Source of the DNA: an uncultured Cloacibacillus sp.
GTDB lineage: Bacteria > Synergistota > Synergistia > Synergistales > Synergistaceae
NCBI GenBank assembly: GCA_900544635.1
Contig: UQVV01000002.1
Span: 1-26,741 of the forward strand
Length of the DNA stretch: 26,741 nt
Direction: 5' to 3'
Positions 18,928-25,730 of this stretch are shown piece by piece (positions within the stretch are counted from its first letter, which is position 1; each line of letters starts with the position of its first letter). Made by a program: the position numbers and the translations under genes. The notes beneath the pieces were generated by a model. The model was not told the DNA's origin. It did no database searches and saw only the letters and a list, made by a program, of their open reading frames with translations.

Positions 18928-20028
18928 ATGCCCGTATTAATGAAAGACAAATATTATAATTACGATTCGCTTCACGATTTGGCTTCGCGTATTCAAGCTG
19001 TCTTTCCCTCATTCCAGGAAAATGATTTTGTGGACCATATTATGAACGAAACATGGGATGCATTGGAACTGAAGGCCCGTATGCGGCAAATCACTATCAA
19101 TTTAGGAAAATATCTGCCGGCAGACTATAAACAGGCACTGGGTATTATAGACCAGGTCATTGCCGGGTATCCTTCAGGGTATAACGATAATGCACTCATA
19201 TACTTTCCGGATTTTGTTGAAGTCTATGGACAGGATGAATGCCATTGGGACTTGTCAATGGCCGCCATAGAACGATATACCCCGCTTTCAACTGCGGAGT
19301 TTGCCGTAAGACCGTTTATTATAAAGCAAGAAGCGCGCATGATGCAGCAGATGGCTGTCTGGGCCAGGCATGATAACGAGCATGTGCGGCGGCTTGCCAG
19401 CGAGGGCTGCCGTCCCGCCCTTCCCTGGGGCCAGGCATTGACCAGCTTCAAAAAGGACCCGTCGCCGGTACTTCCTATTTTGGAGCAACTGAACACGGAC
19501 CCATCACTGTATGTCCGCAAAAGTGTGGCCAATCATTTAAATGATATTTCAAAAACCCATCCTGGCCTGGTTACAAAAATCGCAAGAGATTGGTATGGCA
19601 GGCATGAGTATACGAATTGGATTGTAAAACATGGATGCCGGACACTGCTTAAAAAAGGAAATCAGGAGGTGCTGGATATTTTCGGGTACCACAATGCCGG
19701 TTCCGTGGATATCGCTGATTTTACGTTAGGCTCTGCGTCTATTTCCCTCGGAGAAAATATGACGTTTTCGTTTACAGTTTCGGCAAAAGAAACAACAAAG
19801 GTACGGCTGGAGTATGCCATGGGCTATGTAAAAGCAGATGGAAGGCTGAGCCGGAAAATATTCCAGATATCGGAGATTTTGTTAAAGGCAAACCAGAAAA
19901 AGACATATATAAAAAAACATTCCTTCTCAGATTTAAGGACAAGGAAACATTATCCGGGAACACATTCCGTCACGCTTATTGTCAATGGCGCTGAGCAGGA
20001 TACCTTGGATTTTGAATTGACAATATAG
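18928..20028 (+). CDS. AlkC-like DNA alkylation repair glycosylase with C-terminal Ig-like domain
   Basis: Predicted to excise 3-methyladenine-type alkylation damage. It is a HEAT-like-repeat glycosylase of the AlkC/AlkD superfamily, which acts without base flipping. Residues ~1-255 are helical repeats with LSTAEFAVRPFI, NEHVRRLASEGCRPALPWG and SLYVRKSVANHLNDISKTHP, all typical of AlkC. Residues ~260-366 are beta-rich (LGSASISLGENMTFSFTV ... THSVTLIVNGAEQDTLDFEL) and correspond to the Ig-like DNA-binding domain described for some AlkC proteins. Start ATG 18928 has AAGAGGAAAC upstream. Transcription probably comes from repeat copy 1. The gene stands alone, without an ada-like regulator nearby. 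Confidence 0.85.
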   Translation: MPVLMKDKYYNYDSLHDLASRIQAVFPSFQENDFVDHIMNETWDALELKARMRQITINLGKYLPADYKQALGIIDQVIAGYPSGYNDNALIYFPDFVEVYGQDECHWDLSMAAIERYTPLSTAEFAVRPFIIKQEARMMQQMAVWARHDNEHVRRLASEGCRPALPWGQALTSFKKDPSPVLPILEQLNTDPSLYVRKSVANHLNDISKTHPGLVTKIARDWYGRHEYTNWIVKHGCRTLLKKGNQEVLDIFGYHNAGSVDIADFTLGSASISLGENMTFSFTVSAKETTKVRLEYAMGYVKADGRLSRKIFQISEILLKANQKKTYIKKHSFSDLRTRKHYPGTHSVTLIVNGAEQDTLDFELTI

Positions 20029-20090
20029 GTATTGGCTTTATTTATTACCGCAGCATAATACTTGATAAACTCAAATTTTCGGAGGTAAAT

Positions 20091-20600
20091 ATGATACTTG
20101 AAACAGAGAGATTATATCTGCGCGAGATGAATCAGTCCGATTTTGACTCTTTATGCAGCATCTTACAGGACGAGGATACCATGTATGCATATGAAGGTGC
20201 ATTCAGCGATGATGAAGTCCAGGAATGGCTGGATAAACAAATTTTCCGTTATCAAAAATGGAACTTTGGTTTATGGGCAGTCATTCTAAAAGAAACCAAT
20301 GAAATGATAGGTCAGTGCGGACTTACAATGCAGCCGTGGAAAGATACGGAAGTGCTTGAAATAGGTTATCTTCTTGCGCGGCCGTACTGGCATAAAGGGT
20401 ATGCCATCGAAGCAGCAAAGGCGTGTAAAACGTATGCTTTTGAAATATTAAAGGCAGATGAAGTCTGCTCTATCATCCGGGATACAAATATAGCTTCCCA
20501 AAACGTAGCCATAAGAAACGGTATGACAATGACCGGCACATGGACAAAACATTACAGAGGTGTGGATATGCCTCATTACCGTTATGTGGTATCACGATGA
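20091..20600 (+). CDS. GNAT family N-acetyltransferase (RimJ/RimL type)
   Basis: 169 residues. Opens with ILETERLYLREMNQSDFDSL, typical of the RimJ/RimL subgroup. The acetyl-CoA binding region is EIGYLLARPYWHKGYAIEAA, and SQNVAIRNGMTMTG follows near the end. The real acceptor (a ribosomal protein, small molecule or other) cannot be deduced. ATG 20091 follows TTCGGAGGTAAAT. A TTGACA at 20017-20022 inside the end of the AlkC-like gene, with a weak -10 around 20041, could give it its own promoter. Confidence 0.9.
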   Translation: MILETERLYLREMNQSDFDSLCSILQDEDTMYAYEGAFSDDEVQEWLDKQIFRYQKWNFGLWAVILKETNEMIGQCGLTMQPWKDTEVLEIGYLLARPYWHKGYAIEAAKACKTYAFEILKADEVCSIIRDTNIASQNVAIRNGMTMTGTWTKHYRGVDMPHYRYVVSR

Positions 20601-20634
20601 TATAAGCCAAAATTGTGGAAGGCAGGAATAAACA

Positions 20635-20853
20635 ATGAGCAAATACAACGCCCTGTGGGAGTATGTACAGAAGAACGGAAGCCAGTCATTCAGGCTTACC
20701 TTTGAAGAAATACAGGATTTTGCCGGCATATCCATAGACCATTCTTTCCTGAATTATAAAAAGGAACTGACGGAATACGGCTATCAGGTCGGCAAGATTT
20801 CCCTGAAAGAACAGACCTGGCAGGGATACTTAAAACTGAATTTTCCGGGATAA
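20635..20853 (+). CDS. Small conserved protein (72 aa), possibly DUF7662-like
   Basis: MSKYNALWEYVQKNG then SFRLTFEEIQDFAG, DHSFLNYKKELTEYGYQVG and KISLKEQTW. The pattern of an initial 'KY-x-LWEYV', a central DHSFL and a basic C-terminal strand is one I recall from many small Firmicute proteins. I believe it is DUF7662, but I am not certain. Function unknown; no membrane segment. AAGGCAGGAA precedes the ATG at acceptable distance. It lies 34 nt after the GNAT gene and is probably cotranscribed with it. Its TAA stop is the first three bases of promoter repeat copy 2. Confidence 0.75.
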   Translation: MSKYNALWEYVQKNGSQSFRLTFEEIQDFAGISIDHSFLNYKKELTEYGYQVGKISLKEQTWQGYLKLNFPG

Positions 20854-20941
20854 ATTATACCATATGGCAAGTGCATGCGGCAACAGGCAGCCGGACGGGG
20901 AAACCGTTGTGGAAATCAGGGGACCATGCTATACTTTTATA
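20851..20941 (+). repeat. Dispersed promoter-bearing repeat, copy 2
   Basis: The longest copy: TAAATTATACCATATGGC, GCAACAGGCAG, GGGGAAACCGTTGTGG and CCATGCTATACTTTTATAA. It begins on the stop codon of the 72-residue protein and precedes the flavoprotein gene. The GGAAACCGTTGTGGAA segment is shared exactly with copy 3 and partly with copy 1. Confidence 0.88.
20907..20935 (+). promoter_or_regulatory. Promoter inside repeat copy 2
   Basis: -35 TTGTGG (20907-20912), 17-nt spacer, -10 TATACT (20930-20935), extended by TGC. Confidence 0.72.
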
Positions 20942-20977
20942 AGCGGATAGCGTTTAGTAATTCGGAGGATATACTTA

Positions 20978-21511
20978 ATGAAAAATGTGCTTATTATTTC
21001 AGGTAGTCCCAGAAAAAAAGGGAATTCTCAAAGATTATGTGAAGAATTTAAAAAAGGAGCTGAGGATAAAGGAAACTCTGTGGAACTGATTCGGTTAGCA
21101 GAAAAGAAAATAGGATTTTGTAAAGCATGCGATGTTTGTATGAAAAATAATGGCACTTGTGTTCAGCAAGACGATATGGCTGAAGTTCTGGAATCTTTTA
21201 AAAAAGCAGATGTTCTGGTATTAGCAACACCTGTATATTTCTACGGTATTTGCGCTCAAATGAAAACATTTATTGACAGGACATATCCTATATGGCAGCA
21301 TTTAGGAGAAAAAGAAGTTTATTATATTATTTCCGCCGGTCTGGGCGAAGACATAGTAAAACGTTCATTAGGTGATTTGGACGGTTTTGTCGAGCATCTA
21401 GAAAAACATGAGATAAAAGGACGTATTTATGCAACGAATGTTATGGATGCAGGAAAAGTCTGTGGAACGCCTTACATAAATATAGCTTATCAAATGGGCT
21501 GCCATATATAA
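20978..21511 (+). CDS. NAD(P)H-dependent FMN reductase / iron-sulfur flavoprotein family
   Basis: Flavodoxin-fold protein of 177 residues. Seen: VLIISGSPRKKGNSQRL (FMN-phosphate loop), GFCKACDVCMKNNGTC, which gives CX2CX2CX6C like the compact 4Fe-4S motif of archaeal and clostridial iron-sulfur flavoproteins, and VLATPVYFYGICAQMKTFID (flavin-binding loop and dimer helix). Likely a cytoplasmic electron carrier or quinone/nitro-type reductase. A bound cluster is an inference from the cysteines. The ribosome binding site TCGGAGGAT is strong, and the promoter is repeat copy 2. The coding frame is followed without shift by another 45 codons of protein-like sequence after the TAA. Confidence 0.88.
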   Translation: MKNVLIISGSPRKKGNSQRLCEEFKKGAEDKGNSVELIRLAEKKIGFCKACDVCMKNNGTCVQQDDMAEVLESFKKADVLVLATPVYFYGICAQMKTFIDRTYPIWQHLGEKEVYYIISAGLGEDIVKRSLGDLDGFVEHLEKHEIKGRIYATNVMDAGKVCGTPYINIAYQMGCHI

Positions 21512-21649
21512 ACAGAGGGCTTCCTGTTCACAGAGACAGATTTAAGCCGCATGCCGGAGGCTGGATCTGACTCCCGTGATGAATGTCATTACTTGATTGG
21601 CATATGGGACTATAGCGAACTTGGAAATCATAAAATGGACTTGGAGTGA
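21512..21649 (+). pseudogene. Stranded 3' gene remnant after the flavoprotein
   Basis: In the same frame as the flavoprotein and directly after its stop there are 45 codons to a TGA at 21647-21649. They read TEGFLFTETDLSRMPEAG and end HYLIGIWDYSELGNHKMDLE. The sequence looks like the C-terminal end of a globular protein, but it has no start codon with a ribosome binding site. I do not recognise the family. It may be the tail of a deleted gene, or the original end of a longer reading frame. Confidence 0.4.
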
Positions 21650-21654
21650 ATGAT

Positions 21655-22104
21655 ATGGGGATTTTCAAGAAAACTTTTAGGATGATTTTTAAGAAAAATA
21701 ATGGTAGTGAGAAGAAACATAATAATACGCTTGAAGAGGATATTCATTTGGCGTCAGATTGGGTGGTTAAAGCGCTAAATTCATCTGGCTACAAGGCAGA
21801 CTATTCTTTAGAAAGCATGAAAGAAATCGACAGATTTTTTGATGAGCAGAGTTCCGAAACAGGGCTGCTTTCAAAAAACCGTGGTGAAATCTTATTTGGT
21901 CTAGCTTCATATATTGGAGAATCTGCTATCAAATTATATGGTGGAGAATGGAATACTGATGATAGCGACCCACAGGGAGAGATACATATTTCTGTCAAGT
22001 TAGCGGACGGTACTGTCATTTGGCCTGTTATCAGATGTATGAAACGATATGAACATGGGTCTGAAGAAAGTATTTATGCCTATCTTTTTGTTCTAAATAG
22101 TTAA
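21655..22104 (+). CDS. Uncharacterised cytosolic protein (149 aa)
   Basis: Not recognised. ATG 21655 is chosen because GGAG lies 8 nt upstream; an in-frame GTG at 21646 overlaps the previous remnant. The first ~22 residues are strongly basic (FKKTFRMIFKKN). The rest is an alpha/beta protein with MKEIDRFFDEQ, LASYIGESAIKLYGGEW and DDSDPQGEIHISVKLADG, then TVIWPVIRCMKR. The layout recalls small immunity-like or housekeeping-accessory proteins of the DUF3806 kind, but I cannot confirm it. The stop is followed, again in frame, by a protein-like tail before the next gene (see the noncoding entry). Confidence 0.7.
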   Translation: MGIFKKTFRMIFKKNNGSEKKHNNTLEEDIHLASDWVVKALNSSGYKADYSLESMKEIDRFFDEQSSETGLLSKNRGEILFGLASYIGESAIKLYGGEWNTDDSDPQGEIHISVKLADGTVIWPVIRCMKRYEHGSEESIYAYLFVLNS

Positions 22105-22211
22105 TTTGCCAGACGTCTCCCATCAAAAGTTAAGCTTTCCGATTCCTTCAGTGACCTAGAGGACGCGGCCATCTCCAGCACAAAACAAAGCTTTTATCGG
22201 AGGACAGATTA
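22105..22211 (+). other. Intergenic stretch with a possible decayed coding tail
   Basis: No gene start is seen. One frame, continuous with the preceding gene after its stop, reads KLSDSFSDLEDAAISSTKQS and ends at the TAA that overlaps the next ATG. It may be a leftover of a removed gene. Evidence is weak. Confidence 0.25.
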
Positions 22212-22883
22212 ATGAAACGAATGGGTAAAATTATTATCGCCGGACTTTGTTTGGGACTGCCGTTACTCTTTGTAAAAATAGTATTTCAAATCCCAGATGA
22301 CTTATTTTGGAAGTATTATCTGATTTGCGGAGGAATCGCAGTTGTTGGCACAGCAGCATTCAACCTCCTCTACAACCGGCGTTATCTGAAAAAGATGCAG
22401 GCAGCCGTACATCTGTTGGAATCCAACCGCGCAGAGGAATACATCACAGAAGTAGAGTCAATGCGCCGTCTCGCCAAAGGTCGCTTTGCAAACTGCATGC
22501 TTACAATCAATTTGTCAGCAGGATACTGCAAACTCAAACAATATGACAAGGCTGCCGAACTATTGGAAAGCATATCAGATGTGAAACTGTCCGGTGATTT
22601 AGAATTGGTTCATCGTCTCAATCTCTGCCTTTGTTACTTCTATCAAAAACAAACAGGCCGTGCAATGGCATTATACGAAAGCAGCCAAAGGATATTAAAT
22701 CCATATCGGAACAGCAAGTTATATGGGGGAAATATCGCTGTACTCGATATTTATGCAGCAATCGGCCATAAAGATTATGCCCGTGCCGCAAAATTGCTGC
22801 AAACAGCCAGGAGCACATGGGATAATCCTCGTTTCTTAGATGACTATTGCTATTTGGAAGAAAACATTCATCAGACCCAATGA
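22212..22883 (+). CDS. Membrane protein with TPR-like helical domain (223 aa)
   Basis: Two membrane segments at about residues 6-24 and 35-53 form a hairpin. A cytoplasmic or external helical region then runs from about 65 to 220. Repeat-like pieces fit tetratricopeptide-style pairs: NLSAGYCKLKQYDKAAELLE, NLCLCYFYQKQTGRAMALYE, and YAAIGHKDYARAAKLLQ, each with the Gly/Ala-Tyr/Phe-Ala spacing of TPRs. Function not recognised; TPRs suggest a protein-binding role. Start ATG 22212 has TCGGAGGAC upstream. The stop TGA overlaps an ATG (ATGA, 22880-22883), hinting at coupling to the broken gene that follows. Confidence 0.8.
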   Translation: MKRMGKIIIAGLCLGLPLLFVKIVFQIPDDLFWKYYLICGGIAVVGTAAFNLLYNRRYLKKMQAAVHLLESNRAEEYITEVESMRRLAKGRFANCMLTINLSAGYCKLKQYDKAAELLESISDVKLSGDLELVHRLNLCLCYFYQKQTGRAMALYESSQRILNPYRNSKLYGGNIAVLDIYAAIGHKDYARAAKLLQTARSTWDNPRFLDDYCYLEENIHQTQ

Positions 22884-23136
22884 CCTTGAATACAGTAACA
22901 GGTGACGGTACGGTGAAGGAAATACATATCAAGGCAGGTCCAGAGAATCATTGGATGAATTATATAAAGCCCAGCAGATTGATGGTATTGTTTTAGAACG
23001 GGACTGGGAATGTAGTGTCGTTAGCTGCGCCCAAGGTATCGCGCAAATAACCTTGGCCCCAGGAAACCGTTTCATCCGGGATATGCTATTTAATGAAAGG
23101 AATCACACAATATGGGAACGTTCAGAAAAATCATAG
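22880..23136 (+). pseudogene. Frameshifted or remnant gene between the TPR protein and the next ORF
   Basis: An ATG overlapping the previous stop (22880) opens a 38-codon frame (MTLNTVTGDGTVKEIHIKAG) that ends in a stop. A second frame, readable to a TGA at 23134-23136, encodes SLDELYKAQQIDGIVLERDW, then ECSVVSCAQGIAQITLAPGN and RFIRDMLFNERNHTIWERSE. It has only a TTG (22951) as start and no ribosome binding site. The second part is well-formed protein-like sequence, so one gene broken by a single-base shift is plausible. Family not recognised. Confidence 0.45.
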
Positions 23137-23459
23137 TGGACAATTCAGAATATATGTGGCTTTTCCGATATGACGATTATGATTATCAAAGGATTCCATA
23201 CCTATTGATAACTACAAAAGCGTTCCCCAAAGCTACCCTGCATATCAATTTCCCAATTAAGGATCACTTCCTGCTCAACAGCGGCCTCCCCGCGGTTTTT
23301 CAGGGACAGCGAGTGAGCATAAATTTAAACCAGCCATTGTTCGTTTCCCAGATAATACAACAGTGCAGTAAACAGATAGATTTATCCAACCTGACCGGTT
23401 ATCATTATCTGAATGGATTAGATATCTTAAAAACAATCGGTTATGAATTGTTTTGGTAA
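23112..23459 (+). CDS. Uncharacterised protein (115 aa), probably with a lost C-terminus
   Basis: MGTFRKIIVDNSEYMWLFRY, then YLLITTKAFPKATLHINFPI, HFLLNSGLPAVFQGQRVSIN and FVSQIIQQCSKQIDLSN. The beta-rich core begins near the N-terminus. Family not recognised. GAAAGG lies 10 nt upstream of ATG 23112, and the start overlaps the previous frame by 25 nt. The stop (TAA 23457-23459) falls in a TTTTGGTAACTT sequence that is repeated 42 bp downstream. From the second copy, the frame GNLCDRLKAKCELPELNGMI continues to a TGA at 23578-23580. The ORF may therefore be a truncated form of a longer gene. Confidence 0.65.
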   Translation: MGTFRKIIVDNSEYMWLFRYDDYDYQRIPYLLITTKAFPKATLHINFPIKDHFLLNSGLPAVFQGQRVSINLNQPLFVSQIIQQCSKQIDLSNLTGYHYLNGLDILKTIGYELFW

Positions 23460-23493
23460 CTTTCAGTTCATATAGGCGTTAAGCAGGATTTTA

Positions 23494-23580
23494 TTTGGTA
23501 ACTTGTGTGACAGGCTAAAAGCGAAATGTGAGCTTCCTGAGTTGAATGGGATGATCAATCGGATGAAAAATCGGGGTTGA
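23494..23580 (+). pseudogene. Displaced C-terminal tail of the preceding gene (inferred)
   Basis: From the second copy of the 11-bp repeat TTTGGTAACTT (23494-23504; first copy 23452-23462) a frame reads GNLCDRLKAKCELPELNGMI then NRMKNRG and stops. Restoring the original gene would need removal of the 42-bp duplication and of one T from the TTTT run before the present stop. This is a reconstruction, not an observation of a functional gene. Confidence 0.4.
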
Positions 23581-23603
23581 TAAAGATAATGAGGTAAAAG
23601 TAA

Positions 23604-24161
23604 ATGAAAGAACTTGTCGGGGACAAATTCTATACAACTTTGTCTGAAAAATATAACGAACTTCTGCTTGACTATGTTTTGCTCAGTTGGGATGAGGACT
23701 ATCACGGGGCAGAATCTCACAAAAAAGCTGTAATTGAAGCAATATTGTCAATACTTAACACAAGGCATCGTGTAGGCAACAACATAAAACATCCTCTGTT
23801 TTATGTGCATGAATCAGACATGCGGTGTATTGAATGTGACGCAGGTGCGTTCTTTTATGAGGATAACAGAGGACGGTTTAATAAAGGAGTCTCTGAAACG
23901 CCAGAGAAGATGAAAATGAACTATTGGCTTGCTTTTTCAGGGCCGCCTTATGGTATCCCCTACAGCAAAGAGGACTTTCGTAAAATCAATGATTCACTAT
24001 TTCCTATACTGTTTAGAAAGGATTTGGAGATATTTAGCTGGAATGATGATTTCTCAAATTATTTTGATGATGGTAAAGAATGGTGGGGAACTGCTCTTTG
24101 GAGTATATACGATAAATGGATGAACCGTTTCGTCATTATAGGAGCTTCATTGACAGACTAA
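23604..24161 (+). CDS. Uncharacterised protein (185 aa)
   Basis: Family not recognised. No membrane segment or signal. Features: ELLLDYVLLSWDEDYHGAES at the N-terminus, a central CIECDAGAFFYEDN, NYWLAFSGPPYGIPYSKEDF, and a very aromatic acidic end (WNDDFSNYFDDGKEWWGTALW, IYDKWMNRFVIIGASLTD). Acidic, aromatic, single-domain proteins of this size are common among immunity proteins of polymorphic toxin systems, but no toxin is adjacent, so this is only a thought. ATG 23604 follows ATGAGGTAAAAG. Confidence 0.7.
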   Translation: MKELVGDKFYTTLSEKYNELLLDYVLLSWDEDYHGAESHKKAVIEAILSILNTRHRVGNNIKHPLFYVHESDMRCIECDAGAFFYEDNRGRFNKGVSETPEKMKMNYWLAFSGPPYGIPYSKEDFRKINDSLFPILFRKDLEIFSWNDDFSNYFDDGKEWWGTALWSIYDKWMNRFVIIGASLTD

Positions 24162-24522
24162 TAGCTTTAAGCCGGTGGTAATAATGTGCAGAATCAGCTA
24201 AAAGACAGGGTTTTCCATATCGTATGTTAGGGCAGCGTGAGGGTTTGTCCGTATGGTTGACGATCTGCCTGTGAACTAAATTCAACTATGTGAAAGAAGG
24301 TCTTTCGTGGATACACATGATAGCCTGGGGCAAAGGGGCCTGGGAGATTTCATGCATGCAAAAAGGACCCAACGTATGGTTTTCACATACCTCAGGTCTA
24401 TTATTTTTACTTTTTCAGCCCCAAAACAGCACATATATAACAGAAATCAGCCTCCCGGCCCTCTGTCTCCTGCTTTTAATTGCCGGATTAGGAAAAACAC
24501 ACTGGAAGGACCGCTTGCAAAG
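24162..24522. other. Stretch without a recognisable gene
   Basis: About 360 nt between the preceding gene and the terminator at 24523. The plus-strand open frame here starts without a ribosome binding site and runs on over the opposite-strand pseudogene. I see no promoter of note and no repeat. Confidence 0.4.
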
Positions 24523-24549
24523 AAAAACGGCAGGAACGCCGTCTTTTTT
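24523..24549 (-). terminator. Bidirectional intrinsic terminator
   Basis: A-rich arm, ACGGC (24527-24531), 6-nt loop, GCCGT (24538-24542), then C and six T. It reads as a terminator on both strands and ends at the stop of the minus-strand broken gene. Confidence 0.6.
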
Positions 24550-24850
24550 CATGTTCTTGCATGTTGAACCGACAAGAAATAATCCCATGTACAATAGGTA
24601 TCGTCATGTTCTACCTGGATTGAATAGCCTGCACACGCCAGGTATTGGTTGCAAAGCCCCATTTTTTCTTCCAGGTTATCCCGTTCATCTATATCTACAT
24701 ATATATCCAATCTTCCTCTTCCAGAAAATCCTCAAACTCCCACTGCTCTTTAATTCCAAGCATCAGGTCAACCGTTGGTTTCTGGGTCCGGTAGAGTTCC
24801 ATATAATCCTTTGCTGTAAAAATAGTCTGAATGCGCTGTTTTTCAACCAT
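24549..24850 (-). pseudogene. Small gene broken by a 2-bp slip in an AT repeat
   Basis: ATG (24848-24850) with GGAGGATAAACGAAGG upstream encodes MVEKQRIQTIFTAKDYMELY, then GIKEQWEFEDFLEEEDWIYM, then stop. The other frame takes up at the ATATAT run (24699-24704) and continues DIDERDNLEEKMGLCNQYLA, CAGYSIQVEHDDTYCTWDYF and LSVQHART to a TGA at 24549-24551. Removal of one AT restores a single frame of about 100 residues (..EEDWIYVDIDERD..). Family not recognised. Both halves are good protein-like sequence and the terminator at 24523-24549 fits the restored end. Either a real slippage mutation or a sequencing error is possible. Confidence 0.65.
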
Positions 24851-24925
24851 ATCCTTCGTTTATCCTCCATTATCCATGGCAAATAGCCTGGGGTTTGTAT
24901 GCCCTTGTATATCCGGAAACCCAGG

Positions 24926-25114
24926 TCAAACGCCAAAATGTATCATATATTTCTCCCTACAGATTGCCTCGCATATTTTAACAGCCAGGGCTGCCAGCTG
25001 CTCATCCCTGTTCATCCTTCTATCCGCTATCACTATCTCCTGGAATGCGGGGAGGGATTCCGGCAGTATCAGGGTAATGCCCCACCTTGCGAGCCCAAAA
25101 TACGCCCTTGCCAT
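24926..25114 (-). CDS. Small uncharacterised protein (62 aa)
   Basis: MARAYFGLARWGITLILPES then LPAFQEIVIADRRMNRDEQL, AALAVKICEAICREKYMIHF. The reading frame extends upstream, but a strong GGGGAGGTGCTGGC in front of ATG 25114 fixes the start here. No membrane segment is clear. Function unknown. It lies 46 nt after the minus-strand gene at 25161-25370 and is probably cotranscribed with it. Its 3' end runs into a weak CCTGGG/CCCAGG inverted repeat. Confidence 0.6.
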   Translation of the reverse strand: MARAYFGLARWGITLILPESLPAFQEIVIADRRMNRDEQLAALAVKICEAICREKYMIHFGV

Positions 25115-25160
25115 GCCAGCACCTCCCCTATATACTCTGTTTATGTGTCCTGTTCCTCTT

Positions 25161-25370
25161 TTATCCATATGGATACTCAGGCCAGATTTCATGATGCACA
25201 TTAAACGGCTCAAGCCTGCCGAGCATTTTCCATATATCATAGGCACTCCCGGCCGCAATCAGGTTCCGCTTCTGCATCAATGCCCGTTTTGCCTGGAGAT
25301 AATTCACATTCATGACCTTTGCATATGCCTTGATTCCCTCCAGGCTGAAGCAAGCAATGGCCTCTCCCAT
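25161..25370 (-). CDS. Uncharacterised protein (69 aa), probably the 3' part of a longer gene
   Basis: MGEAIACFSLEGIKAYAKVM, NVNYLQAKRALMQKRNLIAA, GSAYDIWKMLGRLEPFNVHH, ending EIWPEYPYG. ATG 25370 has no convincing ribosome binding site. The frame upstream is protein-like (ADGERLKIR) but meets a stop created next to a tandem duplication (25412-25445). The annotated ORF may therefore be the tail of a larger, broken gene. Its C-terminus is duplicated as the remnant at 18596-18715. Family not recognised. Confidence 0.5.
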   Translation of the reverse strand: MGEAIACFSLEGIKAYAKVMNVNYLQAKRALMQKRNLIAAGSAYDIWKMLGRLEPFNVHHEIWPEYPYG

Positions 25371-25589
25371 CCGGATTTTCAGACGTTCCCCGTCCGCCGC
25401 AATACCTCCATCTTATGATCCATGCAGGCTTATGATCCATGCAGGCTGATGCTCCATGTAGTACAGGTTCCCGTCACATCTTCCTCCTGGTTAGGCTGCT
25501 CCGCCCCATAAAGCAGGCGCCGTGACAGCCTCCTCAATTTCTATTTATCAATGCCCTGAATATGGTCAGGGTCCATATATTTCCATGCT
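25371..25589. other. Region upstream of the minus-strand genes, with a tandem duplication
   Basis: Contains the 17-bp tandem repeat listed separately. On the minus strand a GAGGAGG and short protein-like frames (DGNLYYMEHQPAWII) occur that are probably the 5' part of the broken gene. No intact gene is seen. Promoter repeat copy 3 begins at its right end. Confidence 0.4.
25412..25445. repeat. Perfect 17-bp tandem duplication
   Basis: CTTATGATCCATGCAGG occurs twice without a gap (25412-25428 and 25429-25445), followed by an imperfect partial third unit. Seventeen bases change the reading frame, and a stop appears inside the second unit on the minus strand. Confidence 0.85.
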
Positions 25590-25680
25590 TAAATTATAAC
25601 ATATGGTGCGTGTATACGGCAACAGACAGAGAGGGAGATGGAAACCGTTGTGGAATAAAGATGCGCATGTTATACTTTTG
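25590..25680 (+). repeat. Dispersed promoter-bearing repeat, copy 3
   Basis: TAAATTATAACATATGG, GTGTATACGGCAACAGACAG, GGAAACCGTTGTGGAA, then CATGTTATACTTTTGTAA. Same order and spacing as copies 1 and 2. It precedes the 160-residue gene. Confidence 0.86.
25648..25676 (+). promoter_or_regulatory. Promoter inside repeat copy 3
   Basis: -35 TTGTGG (25648-25653), 17-nt spacer, -10 TATACT (25671-25676), preceded by TGT. Confidence 0.7.
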
Positions 25681-25730
25681 TAAACTGATTATTTCTCTAC
25701 AGCAAAACTGGAATTGAATGGAGATATGGT

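Noticed and set aside
24290..24886. 198-codon plus-strand open frame
   Set aside because: No ribosome binding site and unnatural composition. It lies over the broken minus-strand gene at 24549-24850, which has better coding character.
18777..25680. Three similar repeats considered as a CRISPR array or integron attC sites
   Set aside because: The copies are thousands of bases apart with genes between them, they contain a promoter, and neither cas genes nor an integrase is present. They lack the paired inverted core sites expected of attC.
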